Below, piece after piece: positions 26,281-36,350 of a DNA stretch of 64,000 nt; the stretch's first letter is position 1, and every line of letters starts with the position of its first letter. The position numbers and the translations under genes were made by a program. The notes beneath the pieces are model-generated. The model ran no database searches, had not been told where the DNA came from, and was given only the letters and a program-made list of their open reading frames with translations. The DNA comes from Desulfovibrio sp. (GTDB lineage Bacteria; Desulfobacterota; Desulfovibrionia; Desulfovibrionales; Desulfovibrionaceae), in contig NZ_WASP01000006.1 in the NCBI RefSeq assembly GCF_009712225.1, positions 581,263 through 645,262 on the forward strand. Reading direction: 5' to 3'.

Positions 26281-28068
26281 ATGAATACAGAACTCAGCAG
26301 ACCCTGGTTTGCGCATTACGACTCCTTTGTTCCACGCACTTCCGAGGTGTGGAACAAGCCGCTGTATGCCTTGCTGGATGAGGCCGCAGATAAATATCCC
26401 AACCGGCTGGCCGTTATATTTCAGAATACGCGCATTACCTACAAGCAGCTGCGTGAGCAGGCCGAACGCTTTGCGGGCGCGCTGCGCCGCATTGGCGTAA
26501 AAACCGGACACCGTGTGGCCCTCATGATGCCCAACATGCCGCAGACAGTGGTGGCATTCTGGGGCATCATCAAGGCCGGGGGCGTGGTGGTCATGACCAA
26601 CCCCCTGTATATGGAAAAGGAAATCATGGCCAACATGCAGGATTCGGGCGCAGAGCACATGGTGCTGCTCGACCTGCTCTGGCCGCGTGTTTCAGCCCTG
26701 CGTGACCGCCTGCCGCTGAAGAATTTTATCGTCACCGGCGCTGCGGATGCGCTTTCCTTCCCGCTCAACTGGCTCTATCGCCTCAAGAAGAGCCGCAGCG
26801 TCAAGGAACCCGTACCGTACGACGGCAAGAACGTTCATGAGTGGAAGCACTTTTTCAAGGGCGCGGAACGTTATTCGGCTCCCATTGCCGACCCGTTGCG
26901 CGACCCCATCATGCTGCAGTACACGGGCGGCACCACTGGCTTGCCCAAGGGTGTTACCCTCACCCACAGCAACGTGGGCACAAACTGCCGTCAAGTACTC
27001 GATATCATTCATGTTAGTGCAGAAGATAAGCACACCTTTATTTCACTGCTGCCCTTCTTTCACGTGTACGGCCTTACCACGGGCCTGATCATTCCCATTG
27101 CCCTGGCGGCCACCACCCTGCCCCTGCCACGTTATGTGCCACAGGATGTGCTGCGCCTCATTGCCAAGTACAAGCCCACGGTCTTTCCCGGTGCGCCCTC
27201 GGTCTATATTTCGCTCTTGCAGCAAAAGAACCTGGCCGATTTTGACCTGCGCAGCATCCAGATCTGCGTTTCGGGTTCCGCGCCGCTGCCCCGCGAGATT
27301 TTCCGCAAGTTTCAGGAAACCACCGGCGCTGCCATTCTTGAAGGCTACGGCCTTACCGAAGCCTCGCCCATTACCCACTGCAACCCGCTGGGCACGCAGG
27401 GGCAGCGCCCCAATTCCATCGGCATGCCCGTGCCGGGAACCGACGCGCGCATTGTGGACATGGAAGGCGGCTCTCTTACCCTGCCCCCCGGCAAGATGGG
27501 CGAGCTCATCGTTCAGGGCCCGCAGGTCATGCACGGTTACTGGCGCAGGCCCGATGAAAGTGCCAGCGCCCTTCGCAACGGCTGGTTGTACACGGGCGAC
27601 CTGGCAACCATGGACGATGACGGCTACTTCTATATAGTAGACCGCAAAAAAGACATGGTTATCGTTGGCGGCTACAACGTGTACCCCCGCGAGGTGGACG
27701 AAGTGTTGCTGGAACACCCCAAGGTCCTTGAAGCCGTGAGCGTTGGCATCACCGACGATGTGCGCGGCGAGATTCTCAAGGCCTTTGTGGTGCGCCGCCC
27801 AGGCGAGGAACTCACCAAGGCCGAGGTGATAGCCTGGTGCCGCCAGAAGCTGGCCGGTTACAAGGTTCCACGTCTGGTGGAGTTTCGCGACGAGCTGCCC
27901 AAGACCATTGTTGGCAAAGTACTGCGCCGCGCCCTGCGTGAGGAAGAAGAGCAGAAGATGGCCAACCGCAAACGTCGGCGCTCTACGGATGTCGCCTCCG
28001 CAGCTCCTGCCGAATCTGCCGCCCCCACAGCCACCGAAAACGGTGACGAGCCTGTGGGGCATGCCTGA
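26281..28068 (+). CDS. Long-chain-fatty-acid-CoA ligase (AMP-binding family)
   Basis: The 595-residue acyl-adenylate-forming enzyme has the phosphate loop YTGGTTGLPKG, the A5 motif EGYGLTEASP, YTGDLATMDDDGYFYIVDRKKD and the catalytic-lysine region PKTIVGKVLRR. It activates fatty acids to acyl-CoA with ATP. Compared with FadD it has an extra Lys/Arg- and Ala-rich tail of about 30 residues (EEEEQKMANRKRRRS onward). Its stop overlaps the dtd start as TGATG. Chain-length specificity is unknown. Confidence 0.88.
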   Translation: MNTELSRPWFAHYDSFVPRTSEVWNKPLYALLDEAADKYPNRLAVIFQNTRITYKQLREQAERFAGALRRIGVKTGHRVALMMPNMPQTVVAFWGIIKAGGVVVMTNPLYMEKEIMANMQDSGAEHMVLLDLLWPRVSALRDRLPLKNFIVTGAADALSFPLNWLYRLKKSRSVKEPVPYDGKNVHEWKHFFKGAERYSAPIADPLRDPIMLQYTGGTTGLPKGVTLTHSNVGTNCRQVLDIIHVSAEDKHTFISLLPFFHVYGLTTGLIIPIALAATTLPLPRYVPQDVLRLIAKYKPTVFPGAPSVYISLLQQKNLADFDLRSIQICVSGSAPLPREIFRKFQETTGAAILEGYGLTEASPITHCNPLGTQGQRPNSIGMPVPGTDARIVDMEGGSLTLPPGKMGELIVQGPQVMHGYWRRPDESASALRNGWLYTGDLATMDDDGYFYIVDRKKDMVIVGGYNVYPREVDEVLLEHPKVLEAVSVGITDDVRGEILKAFVVRRPGEELTKAEVIAWCRQKLAGYKVPRLVEFRDELPKTIVGKVLRRALREEEEQKMANRKRRRSTDVASAAPAESAAPTATENGDEPVGHA

Positions 28069-28550
28069 TGCGCATAATCGCGCAAAGAGTTAAAGAAGCA
28101 TCTGTCAGCGTCGATGGTCGTCTTGTGGCGGCCATCGACGCTGGCATCATGGCGCTCGTGGGTTTTGGACAAGAAGACGGGCCGGATTTTCGATCTTCTC
28201 CTTCCTACACGGCCATGGCCCGCAAGCTGGTGGGGTTGCGCATCTTTCCCGGAACGGGAGAAAATGCCCATAAATTTCATGCATCTTTAGATGAATTTGG
28301 CGGTCAGCTGCTGCTCGTGCCGCAATTTACCCTCTACGCCGATTGCCGCAAAGGGCGCAGGCCCTCCTTCACCGATGCGGGCGACCCAGCCTGGGCCAAG
28401 GACCTGTTTTCGGATTTCGTTCAAATGGTTGACGAAACTTGCGCCGTAAGCGTATCGTCAGGCATCTTCGGAGCCGATATGGATGTGCGCCTTTGCAACT
28501 GGGGGCCTGTGACCATTATTCTGGACTCTGCCAACCTGTTTTCCCGTTGA
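28068..28550 (+). CDS. dtd: D-aminoacyl-tRNA deacylase
   Basis: The 160-residue protein matches DTD: MRIIAQRVKEASVSVDGR start, LLVPQFTLYADCRKGRRPSF (the SQFTL-like motif here is PQFTL) and NWGPVTIILDS (a WGPVT form of the usual NGPVT). It removes D-amino acids from tRNA. The start overlaps the acyl-CoA ligase stop by 1 base. The two motif changes are modest and close to the active site. The NGPVT to WGPVT reading is direct from the sequence. Confidence 0.9.
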   Translation: MRIIAQRVKEASVSVDGRLVAAIDAGIMALVGFGQEDGPDFRSSPSYTAMARKLVGLRIFPGTGENAHKFHASLDEFGGQLLLVPQFTLYADCRKGRRPSFTDAGDPAWAKDLFSDFVQMVDETCAVSVSSGIFGADMDVRLCNWGPVTIILDSANLFSR

Positions 28551-28582
28551 AGCGTCTAATGCCTTACGGAGGAAATACAGCC

Positions 28583-28936
28583 ATGTTTGAGCTGAAGGCG
28601 GAATCACACACCAATGTCACGGTACTACGCTATTCAGGCAATCTGCTGATAACCGACGTGGCTGAGTTCAGCAAACAGCTCGAAGATTATTTGCTGGCGC
28701 CGGGAATCCGCGAGGTGGTTCTCGATCTGAGTCACGTGGAAAAAGTGGACACCTCTGGGCTTGGAGTGCTGGTAAGCGCCAGCACCAAGGGGCGAGGCCG
28801 CGGACGCAGGCTGGTACTGCTGATGCCAGCGCCTCATGTGGCAGAACTGTTGCGCAAGGCTGAAATTGAGGGGTTTTTCCCCACATTCGAGAGTGAAGAA
28901 GAATTGAAAGGCTATATTCCCGATACTGCTGAGTAA
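28583..28936 (+). CDS. STAS-domain anti-sigma factor antagonist-like protein
   Basis: The 117-residue single STAS domain has the phosphorylatable Ser in KVDTSGLGVLVSAS (about residue 57), as in SpoIIAA. Such proteins switch partner kinases or anti-sigma factors by phosphorylation. I chose the ATG at 28583 (MFELKAESH), preceded by ACGGAGGA. It lies 39 bases upstream of the FapA-like gene in a row leading to flagellar genes. No cognate kinase or phosphatase is nearby. Confidence 0.87.
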   Translation: MFELKAESHTNVTVLRYSGNLLITDVAEFSKQLEDYLLAPGIREVVLDLSHVEKVDTSGLGVLVSASTKGRGRGRRLVLLMPAPHVAELLRKAEIEGFFPTFESEEELKGYIPDTAE

Positions 28937-28975
28937 CAATATCACGGGTATGCCCTTCAGCCCGACGGATGGTGC

Positions 28976-30112
28976 ATGGTGCAATACTATCTGAGGCATT
29001 ACTTCAATCCCGATTTCGATTATCTCAACCTCAAGCCAGGTGGGGATAACGGATCTACCGACGTGTACAGTCTGGGCTATGTCCAGAATGTTATCGCCGG
29101 TCAGGTTCTTGCGGAAATTTTACCGCTGGAAGCTGCCAGACAGGGGTACGATACGCGCTTTGTTCTCGACAAGGCCGTCTTTCCCATGGGCGGCAACACC
29201 CGCGTTGATCCCCGCTATCCCAACTATCTGCTCGCCTCCGCCAAGGGGTATGTTTTTTACCTCAACGGCAAAATTACCGTCAAAACCCTGCTCAACGTGC
29301 GCCAGGACGTGAGCTTTCAGACCGGCAACATCTTTTTTGTGGGTGATATGGCTGTGCACGGCTCTGTGCGCGCGGGCTTTTCCGTGCAGGGCAACAACGT
29401 GCGCATCATGGGCATGGTTGAGGGTGGCGTGGTGCGCGCCCGGCGCGACCTTTTGGTTGAAGGCGGCGTTCGTGGCGGCGCGGGCAAGCACAGCAAGGTT
29501 GACGCGGGCGACAAGCTCATGACCACGTTTCTTGAGAGCGTGGAGGCCCGCGCACGCGGCAACATGGTGATCGAAAAAACCTGCCTGTACAGCACCATAT
29601 ATGCTGGCAGCAACATGGTAGTGCGCGACAAGCTCTACGGCGGCATCGTCAACGCCTACGGCAGCGTGTATGTGGGCAACCAACTGGGCAACAAGGCTGC
29701 GCTTGCCACCAAGGTGTACCTTGGCTACGACCCTCTGAGCATACGCCAGCTGGAAAAGATCGACAAAATTATTGCCCAGCTTTCGCAAACCATCACCCAC
29801 CTCAACGCCATTGCCGGGCACCTGCCGCCAGAAACCAACGATGCCTCGCGCAAACTGCAGGCCCTGCGGCTACAGCGCAGACAGCTCATCAACCGGCGCG
29901 ACGAACTGTGGAGCAGACTGGCGCAGGACGAAAGCTACATGCAGAACTGCCGCCTGCTCTGCCAGGGAACAGTGTACCCCGGTGTGGAAATTTCCATCGG
30001 GCGGGCATTTATGGTTGTGGACAAAATCTACAAGTGCACCCTTTTCCGCCTTGTGGATAACGAAATTATTTCGGAACCAATGCAGCCCGCCCAGACGAGC
30101 ACCAAACGATGA
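28976..30112 (+). CDS. FapA (DUF342)-family protein
   Basis: The 378-residue protein has a beta-helical repeat middle ([20 protein letters not shown], then [19 protein letters not shown] and [20 protein letters not shown]) and a coiled-coil tail (about residues 255-315). This matches the polymer-like DUF342/FapA family, linked in some bacteria to flagellar assembly or cell-surface regulation. It follows the STAS gene and overlaps the next gene (stop 30112, start 30109). Exact role unknown. Confidence 0.82.
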   Translation: MVQYYLRHYFNPDFDYLNLKPGGDNGSTDVYSLGYVQNVIAGQVLAEILPLEAARQGYDTRFVLDKAVFPMGGNTRVDPRYPNYLLASAKGYVFYLNGKITVKTLLNVRQDVSFQTGNIFFVGDMAVHGSVRAGFSVQGNNVRIMGMVEGGVVRARRDLLVEGGVRGGAGKHSKVDAGDKLMTTFLESVEARARGNMVIEKTCLYSTIYAGSNMVVRDKLYGGIVNAYGSVYVGNQLGNKAALATKVYLGYDPLSIRQLEKIDKIIAQLSQTITHLNAIAGHLPPETNDASRKLQALRLQRRQLINRRDELWSRLAQDESYMQNCRLLCQGTVYPGVEISIGRAFMVVDKIYKCTLFRLVDNEIISEPMQPAQTSTKR

Positions 30113-31938
30113 CACTGCCTCATACGCCGTGCTTTACGGCGGTCTTTTCTCACCATACCAGCACTCAGGCACAATCGGGCCAAACTCCAGCCGAAATTCA
30201 CGCCAGCAAATCTGCAAAAGCCGGATTATCCGGCGTTGCGCCCCATGCCATACCCCATGATGTAGAAGTGCAGCTGGGCGACCGCGTTTTTCACATGCTG
30301 CACCCAGGCGGTGCCGAAAGGGAAACCGCAGTAGTCGATGCCCAGTTGCAGGAGCTGCAACACGGCTGCCTGCCGGTGCTGCTCGGTTGCGGCCTTGGTC
30401 ACGCCCTGGGGCATGTATTGCACCGCAGTAATGGGCCGGTTGCCGTGGTGGAGAAGGAAACCGACCTGCAGGCCATCACGCATGTGCTGCAAAACCTGCC
30501 TGCAGAGTTCGCGCAGCGCGTAACACTCATCACCAGTGATCAGCCGCAGGAAGCGCTTGTCGAACTTACCCACTGGCAAATGCGCCACGGGGGCATGCGC
30601 CTGCTGCCTCTGACTCTGCCCTTCTACCTGCGGCTCGACCGCAACTATTACGGCGGACTGCAAAAAGAACTGGCCGCCAGTGCGAAGTTCGACTTCTGGA
30701 GCAAAGCCACCGGGCCACGCTTTGTGAACGACAGCCCCCGGGTGCTGCTGCTGACCAGCAAATACTTTTTGATGGGTGAACTTGAGGGCGCATGCCGCAA
30801 GCTGGGCATTGAACACAAACTGGTGGTGCTTAGCGACGATACGGTGGCCCGCACCGATTTCGTACAGCAGCTGCTTGAAGCGGTCATCTCGTTCAGACCA
30901 GACTGCTGCATCACGCTCAACCATATGGGCGTGGATGTGGAAGGCGTGCTGATGGACCTTCTGGCACGTCTACAGCTGCCCCTTGCCTCGTGGTTTGTGG
31001 ACAATCCCCACCTCATCATCCACCTGTACACGCGCTGCGTAAGCCCCTGGACAACCCTGTTTACGTGGGATTCAGACAACATTCCCTCACTGCAGGCCGC
31101 TGGCTTTGACAACGTTTTCTATCTGCCACTGGGTACGGATCCCGACCGGTTTCACCCCGCCAAAGGAGCTTCAGCCCCAGCCGTCTGGAAGGCAGACCTC
31201 TCTTTTGTGGGCAATTCCATGGTGTACAAGGTGGGCGGCAGACTCAAAAACGGCCGTTTTCCCCGTGCTCTGCTACTGACATTTCACGCTGTTTCGCGCG
31301 AATTTATGGAAAGTGACCAGCGTTCGGTGGCCGATTTTCTCAAAAACTGCCGTCCCGATGCCTACCAACACTATGAAGCACTGCCCGATAACGAGGCAAA
31401 GCTGGCCTACGAAACGGCCGTCACATGGCAGGCAACGCGTCTCTACCGCAACGGCTGCGTGCGCCGCCTGCTGCCCCTGCACCCCCTCATTGTGGGTGAT
31501 ACAGGCTGGAAGGTGGAATTCCGCCACGAGGCCCAGCAGCCACGTTATATGGACGCGCTGAGCTATTACCACGATCTGCCGCTTTTTTATCCCCAGTCAG
31601 TCATCAATTTCAACTGTACCAGCAAGCAGATGAAAGGCGCTGTAAACCAGCGGGTATTTGATGTGCCTGCAACTGGCAGTTTTGTGCTTACCGACTGGCG
31701 TGAACAGATGGAGCAGCTTTTTGAGCCGCACGAAATGGCCTGTTTTCGCGAACCGGACGAAGCCCCGGACATGGTGCGCCATTATCTTGCGCACCCGCAG
31801 GAACGCCAGCGTATTGTAAAGGCCGCCCGCAAGCGTGTGCTTTCCTGCCACACATGGCAGCACAGGCTGCAAACCATGCTGGAACGCATGCGCGAGGTTT
31901 ACGGTACTCCTGCTGCCCGTGGCACTGCCAGAGGCTGA
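30109..31938 (+). CDS. CgeB-like glycosyltransferase
   Basis: The 609-residue protein has a C-terminal half resembling the CgeB/DUF3880 and Glyco_trans_1_2 glycosyltransferases ([65 protein letters not shown]). The N-terminal half (about residues 40-190) has a nucleotide-fold-like [13 protein letters not shown] stretch. It overlaps the FapA-like gene by 4 bases and is followed 2 bases later by a GT9 gene. The pair sits directly upstream of hook genes, so flagellin or surface glycan modification is plausible. Donor and acceptor are unknown. Confidence 0.78.
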   Translation: MTLPHTPCFTAVFSHHTSTQAQSGQTPAEIHASKSAKAGLSGVAPHAIPHDVEVQLGDRVFHMLHPGGAERETAVVDAQLQELQHGCLPVLLGCGLGHALGHVLHRSNGPVAVVEKETDLQAITHVLQNLPAEFAQRVTLITSDQPQEALVELTHWQMRHGGMRLLPLTLPFYLRLDRNYYGGLQKELAASAKFDFWSKATGPRFVNDSPRVLLLTSKYFLMGELEGACRKLGIEHKLVVLSDDTVARTDFVQQLLEAVISFRPDCCITLNHMGVDVEGVLMDLLARLQLPLASWFVDNPHLIIHLYTRCVSPWTTLFTWDSDNIPSLQAAGFDNVFYLPLGTDPDRFHPAKGASAPAVWKADLSFVGNSMVYKVGGRLKNGRFPRALLLTFHAVSREFMESDQRSVADFLKNCRPDAYQHYEALPDNEAKLAYETAVTWQATRLYRNGCVRRLLPLHPLIVGDTGWKVEFRHEAQQPRYMDALSYYHDLPLFYPQSVINFNCTSKQMKGAVNQRVFDVPATGSFVLTDWREQMEQLFEPHEMACFREPDEAPDMVRHYLAHPQERQRIVKAARKRVLSCHTWQHRLQTMLERMREVYGTPAARGTARG

Positions 31939-31940
31939 CC

Positions 31941-33353
31941 ATGGCGGCTGATCCTATTCTGGTGCTGCAGATGCACCGCATGGGCGACCTGATTCTGACC
32001 TTTCCGCTGCTCGTGCGCCTGCGTCAGCTGTGGCCGCAAAATCCCCTGTGGGTGGTGGCCGAGCCTGCCTTTTTTGAGCAGCTCATGCCACTGGCTCCCG
32101 ATGCCGTATTCTTTCCCTCCTCGCACTGCGAGGCCCTCGCCATGCGCAGATATGCGGCGGCCATTAACCTGAGCAGCAGCCCGGTTGCAGCCCAAACCAT
32201 GGCCCGGCTGGAATCACCCGTCAAACTGGGGCCTGTGGCCAATGGCAACTCGCTGCATATACAGGGTTTCTGGCAGCTCTACCGTACCGCCCTTACCCAG
32301 AACAACCACGCCAACGCCTTTCACTGGGCCGACCTGCATCTGCTCGACCTTGCGCCTAGCCCAAGCCTTGCCTGCGTGGGGCATTCGCGCCCTACGCCCG
32401 CCGGCACGCGCCGGGTGGGGCTGGTGCTTGGGGCCAGCGAGGCCGCCAAACGCCCTGACGCCGGATTCTGGGCGCGCCTTGCACTGCGGCTGGCTGCGGC
32501 CGATCTGACACCCATATTTCTGGGCGGCAAGGGCGAGATGGAACTGGGGCAGGAGGTGGCCCAGCGCACCGGGCTTACGCAGGCCAACCTGTGCGGCAAA
32601 CTGACGCTGCGCGAGGTGGCGGCGCTTATGGGCACGCTTGACCTGTGCGTTACGCCCGATACCGGCCCCATGCATTTGGCCGACTTTCTGGGTGTGCCAG
32701 TGCTCAATCTTTCCATGGGGCCAGTGCACGCACGCGAAACCGGACCTTCGGCCTCTGACCAGTGGGTGCTGCGCGCCGCCATGAGCTGTGTTGGCTGCTG
32801 GCAGTGCACCCGTGGCAGACTGTATTGCAAGCAGGCCTTTTTGCCCGCGCCTGTAGCCAAAATTATCATGGACATCCACACGGGCCTTGCAACCGCCACA
32901 GCCCCCACGGTCACAGATGCAAAGGGGCTGGCCCTGTACCGCACGGGGCGCGACGCGCTGGGCCTGCACACGCTCAGGCGGGTTTCGACCCAGCCAGAGG
33001 CATCCTGCCGCCCCCTTCTGGAAGACGTGTGGCAGGCAGCATTTCTGTATCTTTATGATTCTACGCAAGAAGCTCTGCTACGGCAAAGACTGACGCTGCT
33101 GCATACGACACACCCCCGGTTGGCCCAAAGCCTGGCGGAGCACATTGCCAGACTCTGCGCCATTTGCAGCAACCATCTCAAGCAGCGCAGCCCTCTGCCC
33201 GACGACTTCTGGCGCAGGCAACCCGGCATGATACGCCTCTTTACCGGCCACATGCACATGTTTTTGCAAAACACCGTTTTCAGCGATCAGGGCTGGCACA
33301 TGGCCGTGCAGCGCCTGGCAGCGCTGGCCCCACTTTTTGCCAACCCTGCCTGA
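31941..33353 (+). CDS. GT9-family glycosyltransferase (heptosyltransferase-like)
   Basis: The 470-residue protein starts ADPILVLQMHRMGDLILTFPL, typical of heptosyltransferases, and has the second-domain motif CVTPDTGPMHLADFLGVPVLNLSMGP. A C-terminal extension of about 120 residues, beyond the usual 340-350 of the family, is unassigned. The stretch AAMSCVGCWQCTRGRLYCKQ carries four cysteines that could bind metal. The ATG at 31941 is 2 bases after the stop of the upstream glycosyltransferase. It probably transfers a heptose-like sugar to lipopolysaccharide or flagellin. Confidence 0.85.
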   Translation: MAADPILVLQMHRMGDLILTFPLLVRLRQLWPQNPLWVVAEPAFFEQLMPLAPDAVFFPSSHCEALAMRRYAAAINLSSSPVAAQTMARLESPVKLGPVANGNSLHIQGFWQLYRTALTQNNHANAFHWADLHLLDLAPSPSLACVGHSRPTPAGTRRVGLVLGASEAAKRPDAGFWARLALRLAAADLTPIFLGGKGEMELGQEVAQRTGLTQANLCGKLTLREVAALMGTLDLCVTPDTGPMHLADFLGVPVLNLSMGPVHARETGPSASDQWVLRAAMSCVGCWQCTRGRLYCKQAFLPAPVAKIIMDIHTGLATATAPTVTDAKGLALYRTGRDALGLHTLRRVSTQPEASCRPLLEDVWQAAFLYLYDSTQEALLRQRLTLLHTTHPRLAQSLAEHIARLCAICSNHLKQRSPLPDDFWRRQPGMIRLFTGHMHMFLQNTVFSDQGWHMAVQRLAALAPLFANPA

Positions 33354-33424
33354 CACGGCAAGTATTGCCCTGCTGCAGATACCCTTCATTTTTTAACCAT
33401 ATGAATTTGCACAACTAAAATATT

Positions 33425-33440
33425 TGGAACACTCCTTGAA
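33425..33440 (+). promoter_or_regulatory. Sigma-54-like promoter for fliK-flgD-flgE
   Basis: TGGAACACTCCTTGAA fits TGGCACG-N4-TTGCW at the -24 GG and TTG but has A for C in the -12 GC. It lies 25 bases before the fliK start. Flagellar hook genes are often sigma-54 controlled. Confidence 0.45.
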
Positions 33441-33465
33441 TAGCTTATGGCGCAAGGAGTGAACA

Positions 33466-35496
33466 ATGCAGATTCTTCCCACAAGCATAAGCAGCAACCA
33501 AACTCTTTGGAATGCCGCCAGCAACAACCGCCCTGATGATGAGCGCACGTCCTCGTTTCTCGACGTCCTCAACAACAGTCTGAAGGCAGTTGAAGAATCT
33601 GAAGGCGAGGCCGCCAATCCTTTCCAGACGGCAACAACCGCCATTTCTGCCCACTCAGCCACACCCGCCACCGCCACCGCAAAGGCCGCGGTGCAGGTGC
33701 AAAGCCCCTACTCGCGCAATTCGAGCAACGGCGTTACCTACACGCTGGACGAAGTGTGCTTTACCAAGCAGGAAGTCAAAGACCTTTACAACGACCTGCT
33801 CAAGGCGGGGGCATCTCCCGACAGTCTCGTGAAGCTGGCTGCCCTGGCCGACATGCCTGATGGCGCAACCCTTGCGCAGGTTACGGCCAGTGTTAAGGGC
33901 GGTGGCAGTACCCCTGTACTCACGGACGAAGACAAATCCAACATCACCTCGCTGCTCAAAAAGATCGACCCCTCCGGCATGCTGGACACCACTGTTCAGA
34001 CCATGATGATGCAGGGCAACGCACAGCAGGCGTTCAACACCATATCTTCTTTTGTTAACAAGCTTGACCCCGCCGGAACCATGGAAGTTACGCAGGGCGA
34101 AGCCATCTCGCTTGGACGCGGCCTTGGCCTTGGTACAAGCAACCTGCAGACCCTGGCCAACAGTTTTGGCGGCAGTGCCTCCATCACCTGCCTCAACGAG
34201 CAGTTTGGCACGCTGATGGCCCCTGTTACCGACTTTTTCACCTCGCAGGCTGCCGCGCAAAAGACGCTGGATACCGCACTCAAGACCACCCTGCAGCCGC
34301 GCATCAGCAAGGCCCGGGCCCGCACGGAAAAAGAAAAGCAGGCCAACTCGCTGCGCGACCGCACTGCCCAGCAGAGCAAGGTGCATATTGACAAAACCGT
34401 GCGGCAAAAGAGCAACGACATTCTGGGTGCAACCCTTGAGGCCGGGCAAAAGTCTGAATCGGGCGATATCAAGGTTGCCGCGCAAAGCGAGATGATCGGC
34501 AAGGACGAAAGCGCCAGCTCCCGTCGTACCAATACCGCCAACGACAACAAGTCCACAGCGGCCCAGCGCTCGTCACAGGCAGAAAAAATTGCCGAATCCA
34601 ACGCGGGTACGCAGCCTGCCGCACAGTCGACGGTGCAACAGTTGGCTCAAGCAGCCAGATCTGCCGCGCAACCAGAGAACCAGACCACCAAGTCTGCCAC
34701 GCAGTCCGAGGCCCAGACCGCCAAGACTGCCGCCTCCAATCAGACACTGGCACAGGCAGCCAGCCAGCAGGCCACCGCGTTTGACGACAAGGGGCAAAAG
34801 AACAGCGGCAGCAATTCCGGCCAGAGCGAATCGGACAAGGACCATAAGAACAATTCTTCGTGGGGCGAACTGCTGGGCAAGGTGGATGTGCAGTCTGCCT
34901 CCATGACAGGCCGTGCCAACGCCGCTGCCTACGCCGCCGCGCAAGCAGCGCAAAACGCCCAGGGCGTGCAAAATATCTCTGTAGATGTGCAGGATGTGGC
35001 CACAGTAGCCCCCATTGCCCGTCAGGCTGCCCAGCAGGTTGAGCAGGGCATGCTCTCAACCATCAAGGGCGGCGGCACACGGCTTGACCTGCAGCTCAAC
35101 CCGCAGGAACTGGGCTCCATCAATGTTACGCTCTCGGTGCGCAACGGAGAGGTCAGCGCCATTATCCGCTCTGAAAAGTCCGAGATCGCCGAGATGATCA
35201 ACCGACAGGTTGATGCTATCCGCACCAACCTTGAGCAGCAGGGCGTCAAGGTGGACAAGGTGGAAGTGCGGCAGGAAACGTATCAGGAGCAGAACAGTAC
35301 TACGTGGCAGGACTTTAACCAGCACAATGCCCGGCAGGAAGAAGATGCCCGCAGGGAAGAACTTGCCCGGTTAAAGAACCTTGCAACCATCCGAAATTCC
35401 TCATCTGGCGCGGAAATATCAACATTGGAACAGCCTGTGCATTCTCTTGGTCACACGGCAAGATATGCCACCAGCAACCTCAATGTGGTTGCCTGA
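33466..35496 (+). CDS. fliK: Flagellar hook-length control protein FliK
   Basis: The 676-residue protein has a long low-complexity Ala/Gln/Ser-rich middle (about residues 280-470). The compact C-terminal FliK domain contains LQLNPQELGSINVTLSVRNG (about 540-560) and EMINRQVDAIRTNLEQQGV, the type III export-switch fold. FliK measures hook length and switches the exporter to filament substrates. AAGGAG precedes the ATG at 33466. It leads directly into flgD and flgE. Confidence 0.9.
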   Translation: MQILPTSISSNQTLWNAASNNRPDDERTSSFLDVLNNSLKAVEESEGEAANPFQTATTAISAHSATPATATAKAAVQVQSPYSRNSSNGVTYTLDEVCFTKQEVKDLYNDLLKAGASPDSLVKLAALADMPDGATLAQVTASVKGGGSTPVLTDEDKSNITSLLKKIDPSGMLDTTVQTMMMQGNAQQAFNTISSFVNKLDPAGTMEVTQGEAISLGRGLGLGTSNLQTLANSFGGSASITCLNEQFGTLMAPVTDFFTSQAAAQKTLDTALKTTLQPRISKARARTEKEKQANSLRDRTAQQSKVHIDKTVRQKSNDILGATLEAGQKSESGDIKVAAQSEMIGKDESASSRRTNTANDNKSTAAQRSSQAEKIAESNAGTQPAAQSTVQQLAQAARSAAQPENQTTKSATQSEAQTAKTAASNQTLAQAASQQATAFDDKGQKNSGSNSGQSESDKDHKNNSSWGELLGKVDVQSASMTGRANAAAYAAAQAAQNAQGVQNISVDVQDVATVAPIARQAAQQVEQGMLSTIKGGGTRLDLQLNPQELGSINVTLSVRNGEVSAIIRSEKSEIAEMINRQVDAIRTNLEQQGVKVDKVEVRQETYQEQNSTTWQDFNQHNARQEEDARREELARLKNLATIRNSSSGAEISTLEQPVHSLGHTARYATSNLNVVA

Positions 35497-35520
35497 ACCG
35501 GGCCGTGAGGAGAGTGAATT

Positions 35521-36267
35521 ATGGCTAGCAGCGTTGCATCCGCAATCACACAGGCCAACAACGAGTTTAACGCCGTTGTTGGCAAGCAGTCAGGCGGCGC
35601 CAATCTTGATAAGAACGCCTTCATGCTGCTTCTGGTTACGCAGTTCAAGTATCAGGACCCGCTGAACCCCATGGACGACAAGGAATTTGTCTCGCAGATG
35701 GCACAGTTCTCGAGTCTTGAACAGCTCATCAACCTGAATACCAGCATGAGCTCGCTCACAACTGCCACCAACAATGAGCAGATGATCAACGCCACCTCCT
35801 ACATTGGCAAGGAAGTGACCGTTTCGGGCAACAGCATTGGCAAGGTCACTGACACCACCGCCAAGACGACCTCCATCACCAAGTTCCGCTACGCGCCCAA
35901 CGATACTGTTGCCAGCGGAACCATTACGGTGCGCGATGCCGACAACAACGTTATCTACACGGAAACAGTTGGGGCAAAGGCATCTGGCACCACATACGAA
36001 TTCAACTGGAGTGGCAAGGACAGCAGCGGAGCTGCGGCCCCAGACGGCGTGTACACGGTTAACCTGGCGCTGCTCAATGCCAAGGGCGAGGCAGTTATTG
36101 CCGACCAGGTTGTGGACGCCAAGGTCACAGGCGTTGTGAACAACAACAACACCGTCTACCTGGGCCTTGATGGCGGCCAGCTGATGGAACTCTCAAAGGT
36201 ACGGCAGGTTACCGTGCCCACGACCACCAGCACGAATACACCCGGATCGGGTACGACAACGAGTTAG
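35521..36267 (+). CDS. flgD: Flagellar hook assembly (capping) protein FlgD
   Basis: The 248-residue protein has the N-terminal export and assembly signature LDKNAFMLLLVTQFKYQDPL then MDDKEFVSQMAQFSSLEQL (about residues 23-65). The C-terminal half is a beta-rich FlgD Tudor/fibronectin-like region (YEFNWSGKDSSGAAAPDGVY). It caps the growing hook. It lies 24 bases after fliK and 83 before flgE. Confidence 0.95.
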   Translation: MASSVASAITQANNEFNAVVGKQSGGANLDKNAFMLLLVTQFKYQDPLNPMDDKEFVSQMAQFSSLEQLINLNTSMSSLTTATNNEQMINATSYIGKEVTVSGNSIGKVTDTTAKTTSITKFRYAPNDTVASGTITVRDADNNVIYTETVGAKASGTTYEFNWSGKDSSGAAAPDGVYTVNLALLNAKGEAVIADQVVDAKVTGVVNNNNTVYLGLDGGQLMELSKVRQVTVPTTTSTNTPGSGTTTS

Positions 36268-36350
36268 CAAAACAGATTTAACTGCGGGCAGGCAGTCCCC
36301 ACTGCGCTACCCGAAAAAATATCCCCCTATCCCCAGACACGGAGGAAGTT

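Noticed and set aside
27043..28062. Minus-strand open frame of 339 codons inside the acyl-CoA ligase
   Set aside because: Shadow frame of a well-defined adenylate-forming enzyme with all motifs intact.
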